A DNA stretch of 64,000 bases. It comes from Flavobacterium franklandianum (GTDB lineage: Bacteria > Bacteroidota > Bacteroidia > Flavobacteriales > Flavobacteriaceae). This document shows positions 19,338 to 27,879 of this stretch, piece after piece. The notes beneath the pieces were generated by a model. The model saw only the letters and a list, made by a program, of their open reading frames with translations, searched no databases and was not told the origin of the DNA. The number at the start of each line of letters is the position of its first letter. Within the stretch, counting starts at the first letter, position 1. Made by a program: the position numbers and the translations under genes. Location of the stretch: assembly GCF_007097365.1 (NCBI RefSeq), contig NZ_VJZR01000002.1, forward strand, positions 1-64,000, read 5' to 3'.

Positions 19338-22300
19338 ATGTCATCAAACAAAAAATACTGGAAAAGTGTTGAAGAACTAGACGGAAATAGTTCTATTGTT
19401 GAGGCGCTTAGAAATAACGAATTTGTTGAAGAAATTCCTACTGATGAATTTTTAGGAAACGGTGGTGCTTTGTCATCAACAGCTACAACACGTCGTGATT
19501 TTTTAAAGTACGTTGGATTTACCACTGCGGCAGCCACACTTGCAGCTTGCGAAGGTCCTGTTCACATGTCAATACCTTACGTAGTTCAGCCAGAACAAAT
19601 TATCCCTGGAATTGCCGATTATTATGCAACTACAGTTTTTGATGGTTTCGACTTTGCTAATCTTTTAGTAAAAACTCGTGAAGGGCGTCCTATCAAAGTG
19701 GATAATAATACAATGGTAGGCGCAAAATTTGCCGCCAACGCCAGAATTCACGCATCAGTATTGTCATTATATGATAGTATGCGTTTGAAAGAGCCAAAAA
19801 TTGCTGGTAAAACGGCAACTTGGGTTGATGTGGATTCAAAACTAAAATCAAGTTTGGCTGATGCCAAAGCCAAAGGAGGACAAGTTGTTCTTTTGACCAA
19901 TACATTGGCAAGTCCATCGACTGAAAAGTTGATTGCTGAATTTCTAGATAAAAATCCAAATGCAAAACACGTTATCTACGATGCTGTTTCTGAATCAGAA
20001 ACTTTAGACGCATTCGAAACCGTTTATGGCGAAAGAGCTTTGGTTGATTATGACTTTTCAAAAGCTTCAGTAATTGTTTCTGTTGGTGCAGATTTCTTAG
20101 GAGATTGGCAAGGTGGAAATTATGGTTCAAGTTATGCAAAAGGAAGAATTCCTCAAGGACCAAAAGGAAATCAAAAAATATCTCGTCATTTCCAATTGGA
20201 ATCTAATATGACATTGTCTGGTGCTGCTGCCGATAAACGTGTTGCGATGTCAACTGCCAATCAAAAGCAAGCATTAGTACTTATATATAATTTAGTTGCT
20301 GGAGCATCAATTCCAGTAACATTGGATGCAAAATTAAAAGCTGAAGTTTCAAAAATTGCTCAAGAATTGGGTAAATCTGGAAGCAAAGGAGTTTTGGTTT
20401 CTGGTATTCAAGATAAAAATGCACAATTGTTGGTTTTAGCTATCAATCAAGTATTGAATAGCGAATCTTTTACAACAGTTGGAACACGACAAATCAGAAA
20501 AGGCTCAAACCAAAAAGTAGCTCAATTGATTATTGATATGAAGGCAGGAAGCGTTCATACTTTGATTATGAGCGGTGTGAATCCAGTTTATTCTTTACCA
20601 AATTCAAAAGATTTTGTTGATGGATTAAAAAAAGTTAGTCTTTCGGCTTCATTTTCTTTGAAAGAAGATGAAACTGCTTCGATTACTACTATTGCTGCAG
20701 CTGCGCCTCATTATTTAGAATCTTGGGGAGATGTAAGCATAACAAGAGGAACGTATAGTTTGACTCAACCAACGATTCGTCCTTTATTCGATACCAAACA
20801 ATTTCAAGAAGTTTTATTGTCTTTGAATGGTATTGCTGGAACTTATTACAATTATTTAAAAGCAAATTCAGCATCGATAATTTCTGGTTCAACTTGGAAT
20901 CAAGTTTTACACGACGGAATCTTTGTTGGCACAATACCAACAACTGCAGGAGGCACAGCTGATTATAGTGGTGCTGCAACTGCTTTGGCCCAATCAAAAG
21001 GAGCGCAAGGTTTTGAATTGGTTTTATATACAAAAACTGGATTAGGAGATGGTCAGCAAGCAAACAATCCTTGGTTACAAGAGTTTCCAGATCCAATCAC
21101 AAGAGTTTCTTGGGATAATTATGTTACTGTTTCTGGTGCTGATGCCAAGAAATTAGAATTGTCAAACGAAATTGTTGCCAATGGTGGTTTGAACGGAAGT
21201 TATGCTACTATCAAAACCGCTGATGGGTTTACATTAGAAAATGTTCCGGTAATTGTTCAGCCAGGACAAGCTGTTGGAACAGTAGGTTTGGCTTTTGGTT
21301 ATGGTAAAAAGGCAGCTTTAAAAGAAGAAATGCAAGTAGGTGTAAACGCTTACTCATTATATAAAGGTTTCAGTAATGTACAATCGGTAACATTAACAAA
21401 AGCTGGTGGAGAGCACGAATTTGCTTGTGTTCAAGGTCAAAAAACGTTAATGGGTCGTGGCGATATTATTAAAGAAACTACTTTAGAAATATTCAATACC
21501 AAAGATGCAGAATTTTGGAATGAACAACCAATGGTATCATTGGATCACAAAGAAGTTCAAGCAACAACAGTTGATTTATGGGCTTCATTTGATCGCTCAG
21601 TAGGACATCATTTCAACCTTTCGATAGATTTAAATGCTTGTACAGGTTGTGGATCTTGTGTTATTGCTTGCCACGCCGAGAATAACGTTCCTGTAGTTGG
21701 GAAATCTGAGGTAAGAAGAAGTCGCGATATGCACTGGTTGCGTATTGATAGGTATTATTCTTCCGAAGAAACTTTTGCGGGCGACAACGAAAGAAAAGAA
21801 AATATTTCCGGTTTATCAAGTTCACTTTCTACATTTAATGAAATGGAAAGCGCATCGGATAATCCACAAGTGGCTTTCCAACCTGTAATGTGTCAGCACT
21901 GTAATCACGCACCTTGTGAAACAGTTTGTCCTGTTGCAGCTACATCACACAGCCGTCAAGGTCAAAATCATATGGCATATAACAGATGTGTTGGTACTCG
22001 TTACTGTGCTAACAACTGTCCTTATAAAGTACGTCGTTTCAACTGGTTCTTATACAACAAAAATAGCGAATTTGATTTCCATATGAATGACGATTTAGGA
22101 CGTATGGTATTGAATCCAGATGTGAGTGTACGTTCTCGTGGGGTTATGGAAAAATGTTCCATGTGTATTCAAAAAACACAAGCAACTATTTTGGCAGCCA
22201 AAAACGAAGGAAGAGCAATTGTTGATGGCGAATTCCAAACGGCTTGTTCTAGTGCTTGTACTACTGGAGCGATGGTTTTTGGAGATATCAATGATAAAGA

Positions 22301-22406
22301 AAGTCAAGTTGCCAAGTTGGTTGCAGACGAAAGAATGTATCATTTGTTAGAGCACGTTGGAACAAAACCAAATGTGATTTACCACGTTAAAGTTAGAAAT
22401 ACTTAA
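19338..22406 (+). CDS. actB: alternative complex III subunit ActB, molybdopterin-type plus iron-sulfur protein
   Basis: A 1022-residue periplasm-facing subunit. A twin-arginine motif, TTRRDFLKYVGF, lies near residues 50-62 and is followed by a lipobox-like LAAC. Residues about 70-740 resemble a molybdopterin oxidoreductase large subunit that in this family binds no molybdenum. Residues about 760-1010 form the ferredoxin part: CTGCGSC at about 768, then CQHCNHAPCETVC, CVGTRYCANNC, CSMCIQ and CSSACTTGA, enough for four iron-sulfur clusters. It passes electrons from the quinol site near ActC to the ActA hemes. Confidence 0.95.
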   Translation: MSSNKKYWKSVEELDGNSSIVEALRNNEFVEEIPTDEFLGNGGALSSTATTRRDFLKYVGFTTAAATLAACEGPVHMSIPYVVQPEQIIPGIADYYATTVFDGFDFANLLVKTREGRPIKVDNNTMVGAKFAANARIHASVLSLYDSMRLKEPKIAGKTATWVDVDSKLKSSLADAKAKGGQVVLLTNTLASPSTEKLIAEFLDKNPNAKHVIYDAVSESETLDAFETVYGERALVDYDFSKASVIVSVGADFLGDWQGGNYGSSYAKGRIPQGPKGNQKISRHFQLESNMTLSGAAADKRVAMSTANQKQALVLIYNLVAGASIPVTLDAKLKAEVSKIAQELGKSGSKGVLVSGIQDKNAQLLVLAINQVLNSESFTTVGTRQIRKGSNQKVAQLIIDMKAGSVHTLIMSGVNPVYSLPNSKDFVDGLKKVSLSASFSLKEDETASITTIAAAAPHYLESWGDVSITRGTYSLTQPTIRPLFDTKQFQEVLLSLNGIAGTYYNYLKANSASIISGSTWNQVLHDGIFVGTIPTTAGGTADYSGAATALAQSKGAQGFELVLYTKTGLGDGQQANNPWLQEFPDPITRVSWDNYVTVSGADAKKLELSNEIVANGGLNGSYATIKTADGFTLENVPVIVQPGQAVGTVGLAFGYGKKAALKEEMQVGVNAYSLYKGFSNVQSVTLTKAGGEHEFACVQGQKTLMGRGDIIKETTLEIFNTKDAEFWNEQPMVSLDHKEVQATTVDLWASFDRSVGHHFNLSIDLNACTGCGSCVIACHAENNVPVVGKSEVRRSRDMHWLRIDRYYSSEETFAGDNERKENISGLSSSLSTFNEMESASDNPQVAFQPVMCQHCNHAPCETVCPVAATSHSRQGQNHMAYNRCVGTRYCANNCPYKVRRFNWFLYNKNSEFDFHMNDDLGRMVLNPDVSVRSRGVMEKCSMCIQKTQATILAAKNEGRAIVDGEFQTACSSACTTGAMVFGDINDKESQVAKLVADERMYHLLEHVGTKPNVIYHVKVRNT

Positions 22407-22436
22407 AAGATAATTTAAAAATCAATTTAAAGGATT

Positions 22437-23840
22437 ATGTCTCATATATACGACGCTCCCATTAGAAAACCTTTAATCATAGGTGATAAAACGTATCACG
22501 ATGTAACAGTAGATGTTGCTGCACCCGTTGAAGGTAAAGCCAACAAACAATGGTGGATTGTATTTTCGATCGCATTAATAGCCTTCCTTTGGGGATTGGG
22601 CTGTATAGTTTACACTATTTCAACAGGTATTGGTACTTGGGGATTAAACAAAACTGTAGGTTGGGCTTGGGATATTACTAACTTCGTTTGGTGGGTTGGT
22701 ATTGGTCACGCAGGAACTTTGATTTCGGCAGTACTTTTATTATTCCGTCAACGATGGAGAATGGCGATTAACCGTTCTGCAGAAGCGATGACAATTTTCT
22801 CTGTAATTCAAGCAGGTTTATTTCCAATCATCCACATGGGGCGTCCTTGGTTAGCCTATTGGGTTGTTCCAATTCCGAATCAATTTGGATCACTTTGGGT
22901 AAACTTTAATTCACCATTACTTTGGGACGTATTTGCAATTTCAACCTATCTTTCGGTTTCATTGGTTTTCTGGTGGACAGGTTTGTTGCCCGATTTTGCA
23001 ATGTTAAGAGATAGAGCAATAACTCCTTTCAATAAAAGAGTTTATTCTATTTTGAGTTTTGGATGGAGCGGAAGAGCAAAAGACTGGCAACGTTTTGAGG
23101 AAGTTTCCTTAGTTCTTGCAGGTTTGGCTACGCCACTTGTGCTTTCAGTACACACCATTGTATCTATGGACTTTGCTACTTCGGTAATTCCAGGTTGGCA
23201 TACTACCATTTTTCCTCCATATTTTGTGGCTGGAGCAGTTTTCTCAGGATTTGCAATGGTAAATACTTTGCTTATCATTATGAGAAAAGTATCTAACCTT
23301 GAAGCTTACATTACGATTCAACATATCGAATTAATGAATATTGTAATTATGATTACAGGTTCTATCGTAGGTGTTGCTTATATCACTGAACTTTTTGTTG
23401 CCTGGTATTCAGGAGTTGAATACGAACAATACGCATTCTTGAACAGAGCTACTGGACCTTACTGGTGGGCGTATTGGTCAATGATGACTTGCAATGTATT
23501 TTCTCCACAATTTATGTGGTTCAAAAAATTAAGAACAAGTATTATGTTCTCTTTCATCATTTCGATTGTGGTAAATATTGGAATGTGGTTCGAAAGGTTT
23601 GTAATTATCGTAACTTCGTTGCACAGAGATTACCTTCCGTCATCTTGGACGATGTTTTCGCCAACATTTGTCGATATTGGAATTTTCATTGGAACAATAG
23701 GTTTCTTCTTTGTGTTATTTTTATTGTATGCTAGAACATTCCCAGTGATTGCTCAGGCAGAAGTAAAAACAATTTTGAAAGGAACTGGAGATAATTTTAT
23801 AAAAGCGAGAGCAGCAAATAAAGATTCACACCATGAGTAA
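22437..23840 (+). CDS. actC: alternative complex III subunit ActC, NrfD-like quinol-binding membrane protein
   Basis: NrfD/PsrC-family integral membrane subunit (467 residues) with about ten hydrophobic helices. It begins with YDAPIRKPLIIGDKTYHDVT, typical of ActC. In the characterised complex this subunit binds menaquinol near the periplasmic side and contacts ActB. Conserved features include the GHAGTLISAVLLLFRQRWR stretch of helix 2 and HTIVSMDFA. Its TAA overlaps the actD start by eight bases, so translation is coupled. Confidence 0.94.
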   Translation: MSHIYDAPIRKPLIIGDKTYHDVTVDVAAPVEGKANKQWWIVFSIALIAFLWGLGCIVYTISTGIGTWGLNKTVGWAWDITNFVWWVGIGHAGTLISAVLLLFRQRWRMAINRSAEAMTIFSVIQAGLFPIIHMGRPWLAYWVVPIPNQFGSLWVNFNSPLLWDVFAISTYLSVSLVFWWTGLLPDFAMLRDRAITPFNKRVYSILSFGWSGRAKDWQRFEEVSLVLAGLATPLVLSVHTIVSMDFATSVIPGWHTTIFPPYFVAGAVFSGFAMVNTLLIIMRKVSNLEAYITIQHIELMNIVIMITGSIVGVAYITELFVAWYSGVEYEQYAFLNRATGPYWWAYWSMMTCNVFSPQFMWFKKLRTSIMFSFIISIVVNIGMWFERFVIIVTSLHRDYLPSSWTMFSPTFVDIGIFIGTIGFFFVLFLLYARTFPVIAQAEVKTILKGTGDNFIKARAANKDSHHE

Positions 23841-24357
23841 TAAAGTAATACACGCCATTTATAATGACGATGATATATTGATGGATGCCGTAAAGAAAAC
23901 ACGTGCAGCGCATCATCATATTGAAGAAGTTTTTACTCCATTTCCGGTTCACGGATTGGATAAAGCAATGGGATTGGCACCAACAAGATTAGCTATTTGT
24001 GCTTTTATTTATGGTTGCATCGGAATCTCATTTGGAACTTGGATGATGAATTATATAATGATTCAAGATTGGCCGCAAGATATTGGAGGTAAACCAAGTT
24101 TCAGTTATATTGAAAATATGCCAGCTTTCGTACCAATTATGTTTGAAGAAACAGTATTTTTTGCAGCGCATTTAATGGTTATTACTTTTTATATGAGAAG
24201 TAGATTATGGCCGTTTAAAGAAGCCGAAAATCCAGATGTTCGTACTACCGATGACCATTTCTTAATGGAAGTTGCAGTAAACGATAACGAGAAAGAATTG
24301 GTTTCTTTTTTCGAGAATACAGGAGCAGTAGAAGTTAAAGTAATAGATAAGCATTAA
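23833..24357 (+). CDS. actD: alternative complex III subunit ActD (DUF3341)
   Basis: A 174-residue membrane subunit with the DUF3341 fold: an N-terminal cytoplasmic ferredoxin-like segment (IHAIYNDDDILMDAVKKTRAAHHHIEEVFTPF), then two membrane helices (about 50-75 and 95-120). PVHGLDKAMG is a family marker. It packs against ActC in the complex and has no cofactor. The start ATG lies inside the end of actC. Confidence 0.93.
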   Translation: MSNKVIHAIYNDDDILMDAVKKTRAAHHHIEEVFTPFPVHGLDKAMGLAPTRLAICAFIYGCIGISFGTWMMNYIMIQDWPQDIGGKPSFSYIENMPAFVPIMFEETVFFAAHLMVITFYMRSRLWPFKEAENPDVRTTDDHFLMEVAVNDNEKELVSFFENTGAVEVKVIDKH

Positions 24358-24365
24358 TAGTGGAT

Positions 24366-24917
24366 ATGAAAAGCATATATAAAACAACACTTTTAGTAGG
24401 TATTACTATTTTGGTTTCGTCATGTAAAGACGATTTAAAACCAAACTATCAATACATGCCAAATATGTATGAGTCGGTAAGTTATAATACTTATTCTCAA
24501 GCAGAAGTTTTTAAGGGTGGTAAAGAAGGGCAACTTCCGGTAGATGGAACCATAAACAGAGGTTTTGAAGTGTATGAATATCCAGATACGCCTGAGGCCT
24601 TGATTGCTGTTAAAGCGGCAAATCTAAAATCGCCACTTGGAACGTTATCTGAAAAAGATATGGAAAAAGCCAAAGCTTTATATGAAATTTATTGTGCCAT
24701 TTGTCACGGTAATGCTGGAAATGGACAAGGAAAACTCGTTACTCAAGGTAAATTTCTAGGGGTTCCTAGTTATAAAGATAGAGTAATAAACGAAGGCAGT
24801 ATTTTTCATGTTGGAACGTATGGTCTTAATTTAATGGGTTCACACGCCAATCAATTGAGCAAAAAAGAGCGTTGGATGGTTGCAGCGTATGTGATGGAGC
24901 TAAAAAGTAAATTATAA
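24366..24917 (+). CDS. actE: alternative complex III subunit ActE, monoheme lipoprotein cytochrome c
   Basis: Monoheme cytochrome c of 183 residues, membrane-anchored through a lipobox Cys (ILVSSCKDD). The mature part begins with the ActE-type PNMYESVSYNTY. CAICHG near residue 117 binds heme, and the Met in LNLMGSHANQL is a candidate distal ligand. I chose the ATG at 24366 over a GTG at 24360 because it gives a normal lipoprotein signal. Starts a few bases after actD ends. Confidence 0.93.
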   Translation: MKSIYKTTLLVGITILVSSCKDDLKPNYQYMPNMYESVSYNTYSQAEVFKGGKEGQLPVDGTINRGFEVYEYPDTPEALIAVKAANLKSPLGTLSEKDMEKAKALYEIYCAICHGNAGNGQGKLVTQGKFLGVPSYKDRVINEGSIFHVGTYGLNLMGSHANQLSKKERWMVAAYVMELKSKL

Positions 24918-24938
24918 AACAAACTCATCGTAAAAGAT

Positions 24939-26303
24939 ATGTACACATTTTCAAGTAAATTAAAAACATTTTCTCTAATACTAATGGTTGCAGGACTTTT
25001 AGGAATTGGATATGGTTTTTATGCTGCACCCAAAGATATTCAAGCAGTAGAAGAAATTCTTGCTGCAGATGCTCACGGAAGTCATGAAGTTTCAAAATCA
25101 ACCGAAGAGCACGAAGTAGCTGGAGGGCACAAAGCCGAAACAGCTGAGCATAAAGTAGTATCTGTTGATACTGAACATAAAGAACATTTGGAGCATGTCT
25201 TGCATCAATTGCAAAACAAACCTTGGGCTGCTTTGTATGTTGCCTGTATTTTCTTTTTGCTAGTTACTCTTGGTGTTTTGGCTTTTTATGCCATTCAGCA
25301 AGTGGCTCAAGCAGGTTGGTCACCAGTATTATTTAGAGTAATGCAAGGAATCACGGCTTATTTACCTGTTGGATCTGTAATTTTCTTTATATTTTTAGTT
25401 ATTATCGGAATAACAAATTCGGAACATATTCATTTAAATCATTTGTTTGTTTGGATGGATCCAGAAGTAGTTGCGCATGACAAATTGATTGCAAACAAAT
25501 CAGGGTATTTAAACTTCCCGTTTTGGATAATTAGAGCTGCTATATTCTTGATAGGTTGGAATCTTTACAGGTATTATTCTAGAAAAAATTGTTTGGCTCA
25601 GGATGAATCAACCGATGATAGTTTCTACAAAAAGAACTTCAAAATGTCAGCTGGATTTTTAGTATTTTTTATTGTTACAGAATCAATAATGTCTTGGGAT
25701 TGGATAATGTCTGTTGATCCACACTGGTTTAGTACTTTGTTTGGATGGTATGTTTTCGCAAGTTTTATAGTAAGTGCTATAACAACAATATGTTTAGTTT
25801 CTTTATATCTAAAATCTAAAGGATTTTTAGAACACGTAAATACAAGTCACATTCACGATTTAGCGAAATTTATGTTTGGTTTTAGTGTGTTTTGGACTTA
25901 CTTGTGGTTTTCACAATTTATGTTGATTTGGTATGCTAATATTCCAGAGGAAGTAACTTACTTTGTTACCAGAATAGAATTGTATAACCTTCCATTCTTT
26001 GGAGCCGTAGTTATGAATTTTGTTTTTCCATTATTGATATTAATTAATACGGATTTCAAACGTATTTCTTGGGTACTTGTAATGGCTGGAACGGTAATAT
26101 TGTTAGGACACTATATTGATTTCTTCAATATGATTATGCCAGGAACTGTTGGCGACCAGTGGTTTATTGGAGTTTCAGAAATTGCTTCTGTTTTGTTCTT
26201 CATGGGATTGTTTATATATGTTGTTTTTTCAGCATTGACAAAAGTACCGTTGTTGCCAAAAAGAAATCCATTCATTGAAGAAAGTAAACATTTTCATTAC
26301 TAG
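24939..26303 (+). CDS. actF: alternative complex III subunit ActF, NrfD-like membrane protein
   Basis: Second NrfD-like subunit (454 residues) with about ten membrane helices, paralogous to ActC. The N-terminal helix is followed by a histidine- and glutamate-rich loop (residues about 40-85) before the second helix. It forms the other half of the ActC/ActF membrane core and may contribute to proton movement. Last gene of the act operon and followed by a terminator. Confidence 0.93.
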   Translation: MYTFSSKLKTFSLILMVAGLLGIGYGFYAAPKDIQAVEEILAADAHGSHEVSKSTEEHEVAGGHKAETAEHKVVSVDTEHKEHLEHVLHQLQNKPWAALYVACIFFLLVTLGVLAFYAIQQVAQAGWSPVLFRVMQGITAYLPVGSVIFFIFLVIIGITNSEHIHLNHLFVWMDPEVVAHDKLIANKSGYLNFPFWIIRAAIFLIGWNLYRYYSRKNCLAQDESTDDSFYKKNFKMSAGFLVFFIVTESIMSWDWIMSVDPHWFSTLFGWYVFASFIVSAITTICLVSLYLKSKGFLEHVNTSHIHDLAKFMFGFSVFWTYLWFSQFMLIWYANIPEEVTYFVTRIELYNLPFFGAVVMNFVFPLLILINTDFKRISWVLVMAGTVILLGHYIDFFNMIMPGTVGDQWFIGVSEIASVLFFMGLFIYVVFSALTKVPLLPKRNPFIEESKHFHY

Positions 26304-26324
26304 AATTCAAATAGTTTATATTTT

Positions 26325-26362
26325 AAAGGCTGTTTCACTTTTCTTGAATCAGCCTTTTTTTT
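26325..26362 (+). terminator. terminator of the act operon
   Basis: AAAGGCTG pairs with CAGCCTTT, with an extra inner TTCA/TGAA pairing, followed by a T run. It lies 22 bases after actF and separates act from cox transcription. Confidence 0.82.
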
Positions 26363-26582
26363 CCTTTTCATTTTAACTTTTATTGGAAACAATTTATTGA
26401 TGAAAATTTTAAAACAGGTATAAATAGAATGTAAGTATTTTAGTTATTAAGCTTTCTTCTTTTTTGTTAAATCAATTAATATAATTTAGGTATATTAAGA
26501 TAAATATATTTGAAATTAATTGAGTCCCTTTTTTGCTATTCCAGAATGTAAATTTATTTTTAATCAATAAATTCATTTTGTT

Positions 26583-26612
26583 TTGCTAGTGTGTTTAAAT
26601 TTGTTATTTTTG
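26583..26612 (+). promoter_or_regulatory. promoter of coxBA
   Basis: TTG (26583-26585), 19-base spacer, TATTTTTG (26605-26612): an exact match to the Bacteroidota consensus, about 85 bases ahead of the coxB ATG. Confidence 0.78.
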
Positions 26613-26620
26613 GCGAAAAT

Positions 26621-26634
26621 ATGACATTTGTCAT
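26621..26634. promoter_or_regulatory. palindrome at the coxBA transcription start (candidate operator)
   Basis: ATGACA-TT-TGTCAT is a perfect 6-2-6 dyad starting nine bases after the -7 element, so it would overlap or follow the start of transcription. No regulator can be assigned. Confidence 0.45.
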
Positions 26635-26696
26635 TTTTTAAATGGTAGTTTTTTATTATTATTTTCGGGTGTTAATTATTAAAAAGTAATTTATAT

Positions 26697-27848
26697 ATGG
26701 AGATTTTGTTGGTAATTTTAGTTTTAGTTCTGTTATCTATTGCGTTATGGCAGTTGACTAAGATATTCGATTTGACTCAGGTGGGTGATAAAGATGATTC
26801 TCAGGTAGCAAATGACGGTGATAATAACACTCAAGGCTATTTGATGTTCGGTTTTCTGGCATTTATCTATATTTTTACAATCTATGGATTAATAAAATGG
26901 GGGCCATTAGTGCTGCATACTTCAGCTTCTAAACACGGTGAAACTGTTGATAATTTGATGAATATCACTTGGGTACTAATATTTTTAGTACAAGCGATTA
27001 CTCAAGTATTGGTGCATTATTTTTCTTTCAAGTACAGAGGAAAAAAAGGGAATAAAGCCTTGTTCTTTGCAGATAGTAATAGATTAGAAGTGATTTGGAG
27101 TGGTATTCCTGCTGTTGTTTTAGCTCTTTTAATTGGATATGGTTTGTATGCTTGGGTAGATATTATGTTTGTTGATGAAAATGAAGATACTATTGAAATC
27201 GAATTGTATGCACAACAATTTAATTGGACTGCAAGATATTCAGGTACCGACAATGTGTTGGGAAAAGCGAATGTAAGATTGATAGAAGGTGTTAATACTT
27301 TAGGAGTTGACTTAGCTGATCCAAATGCTCAAGACGATATTGTAGTTAAAGAACTTCATATCCCAATTGGAAAAAAAATACATTTCAAAATTCGTTCTCA
27401 AGATGTTTTGCACTCTGCTTTTTTTCCACATTTTAGGGCTCAAATGAATTGTGTTCCCGGAATGGTAACCGAATTTGCTTTCGAACCTGTATATACCACA
27501 GATGAATACAGAGCAATGCCTTTTATGGTAGAAAAAGTAAAAAATATTAATGCTTTGCGTGTTGCCAAAAGTAAAATACTTGTAACCAATGGTCAAGCAG
27601 CTCTTGATCCATACACTTTTGATTTTTTATTGCTTTGTAATAAAATTTGTGGAGCCTCTCATTACAATATGCAAATGAAAGTAATTGTAGATACTCCAGA
27701 AGATTTTAAAAAGTGGTTGAGTGATAAGCCAACTATCGTTCAAGAAGTAAAGACTGCTAATGCTTCTAAACCAGTAGAAGGTGGACTTGGTGCAGATTCT
27801 ATAAAAGCAAAAGACACTGCGGCTATTGCTAAAGTAGTAATGAAATAA
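26697..27848 (+). CDS. coxB: cytochrome c oxidase subunit II (CuA)
   Basis: Subunit II of the aa3 oxidase, 383 residues, longer than usual because of an extra N-terminal membrane helix (residues 1-20) and a C-terminal tail after the cupredoxin domain. Two further helices lie at about 48-70 and 130-153. The CuA site is complete: HSAFFPHF, then CNKICGASHYNM near residue 312 with two Cys, His and Met. It receives electrons from cytochrome c, here probably the ActA N-terminal domain. Thirty-one bases ahead of coxA. Confidence 0.95.
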   Translation: MEILLVILVLVLLSIALWQLTKIFDLTQVGDKDDSQVANDGDNNTQGYLMFGFLAFIYIFTIYGLIKWGPLVLHTSASKHGETVDNLMNITWVLIFLVQAITQVLVHYFSFKYRGKKGNKALFFADSNRLEVIWSGIPAVVLALLIGYGLYAWVDIMFVDENEDTIEIELYAQQFNWTARYSGTDNVLGKANVRLIEGVNTLGVDLADPNAQDDIVVKELHIPIGKKIHFKIRSQDVLHSAFFPHFRAQMNCVPGMVTEFAFEPVYTTDEYRAMPFMVEKVKNINALRVAKSKILVTNGQAALDPYTFDFLLLCNKICGASHYNMQMKVIVDTPEDFKKWLSDKPTIVQEVKTANASKPVEGGLGADSIKAKDTAAIAKVVMK

Positions 27849-27879
27849 TTAATTCAAGAAAAATTTAAAGTAAACAGAT

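Larger units (their letters stand above)
26304..26696. other. actF-coxB spacer, 393 bp
   Basis: Contains the act terminator, about 200 bases of AT-rich sequence without recognisable features, the coxBA promoter, and a 14-base palindrome just after its -7 element. Confidence 0.6.
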
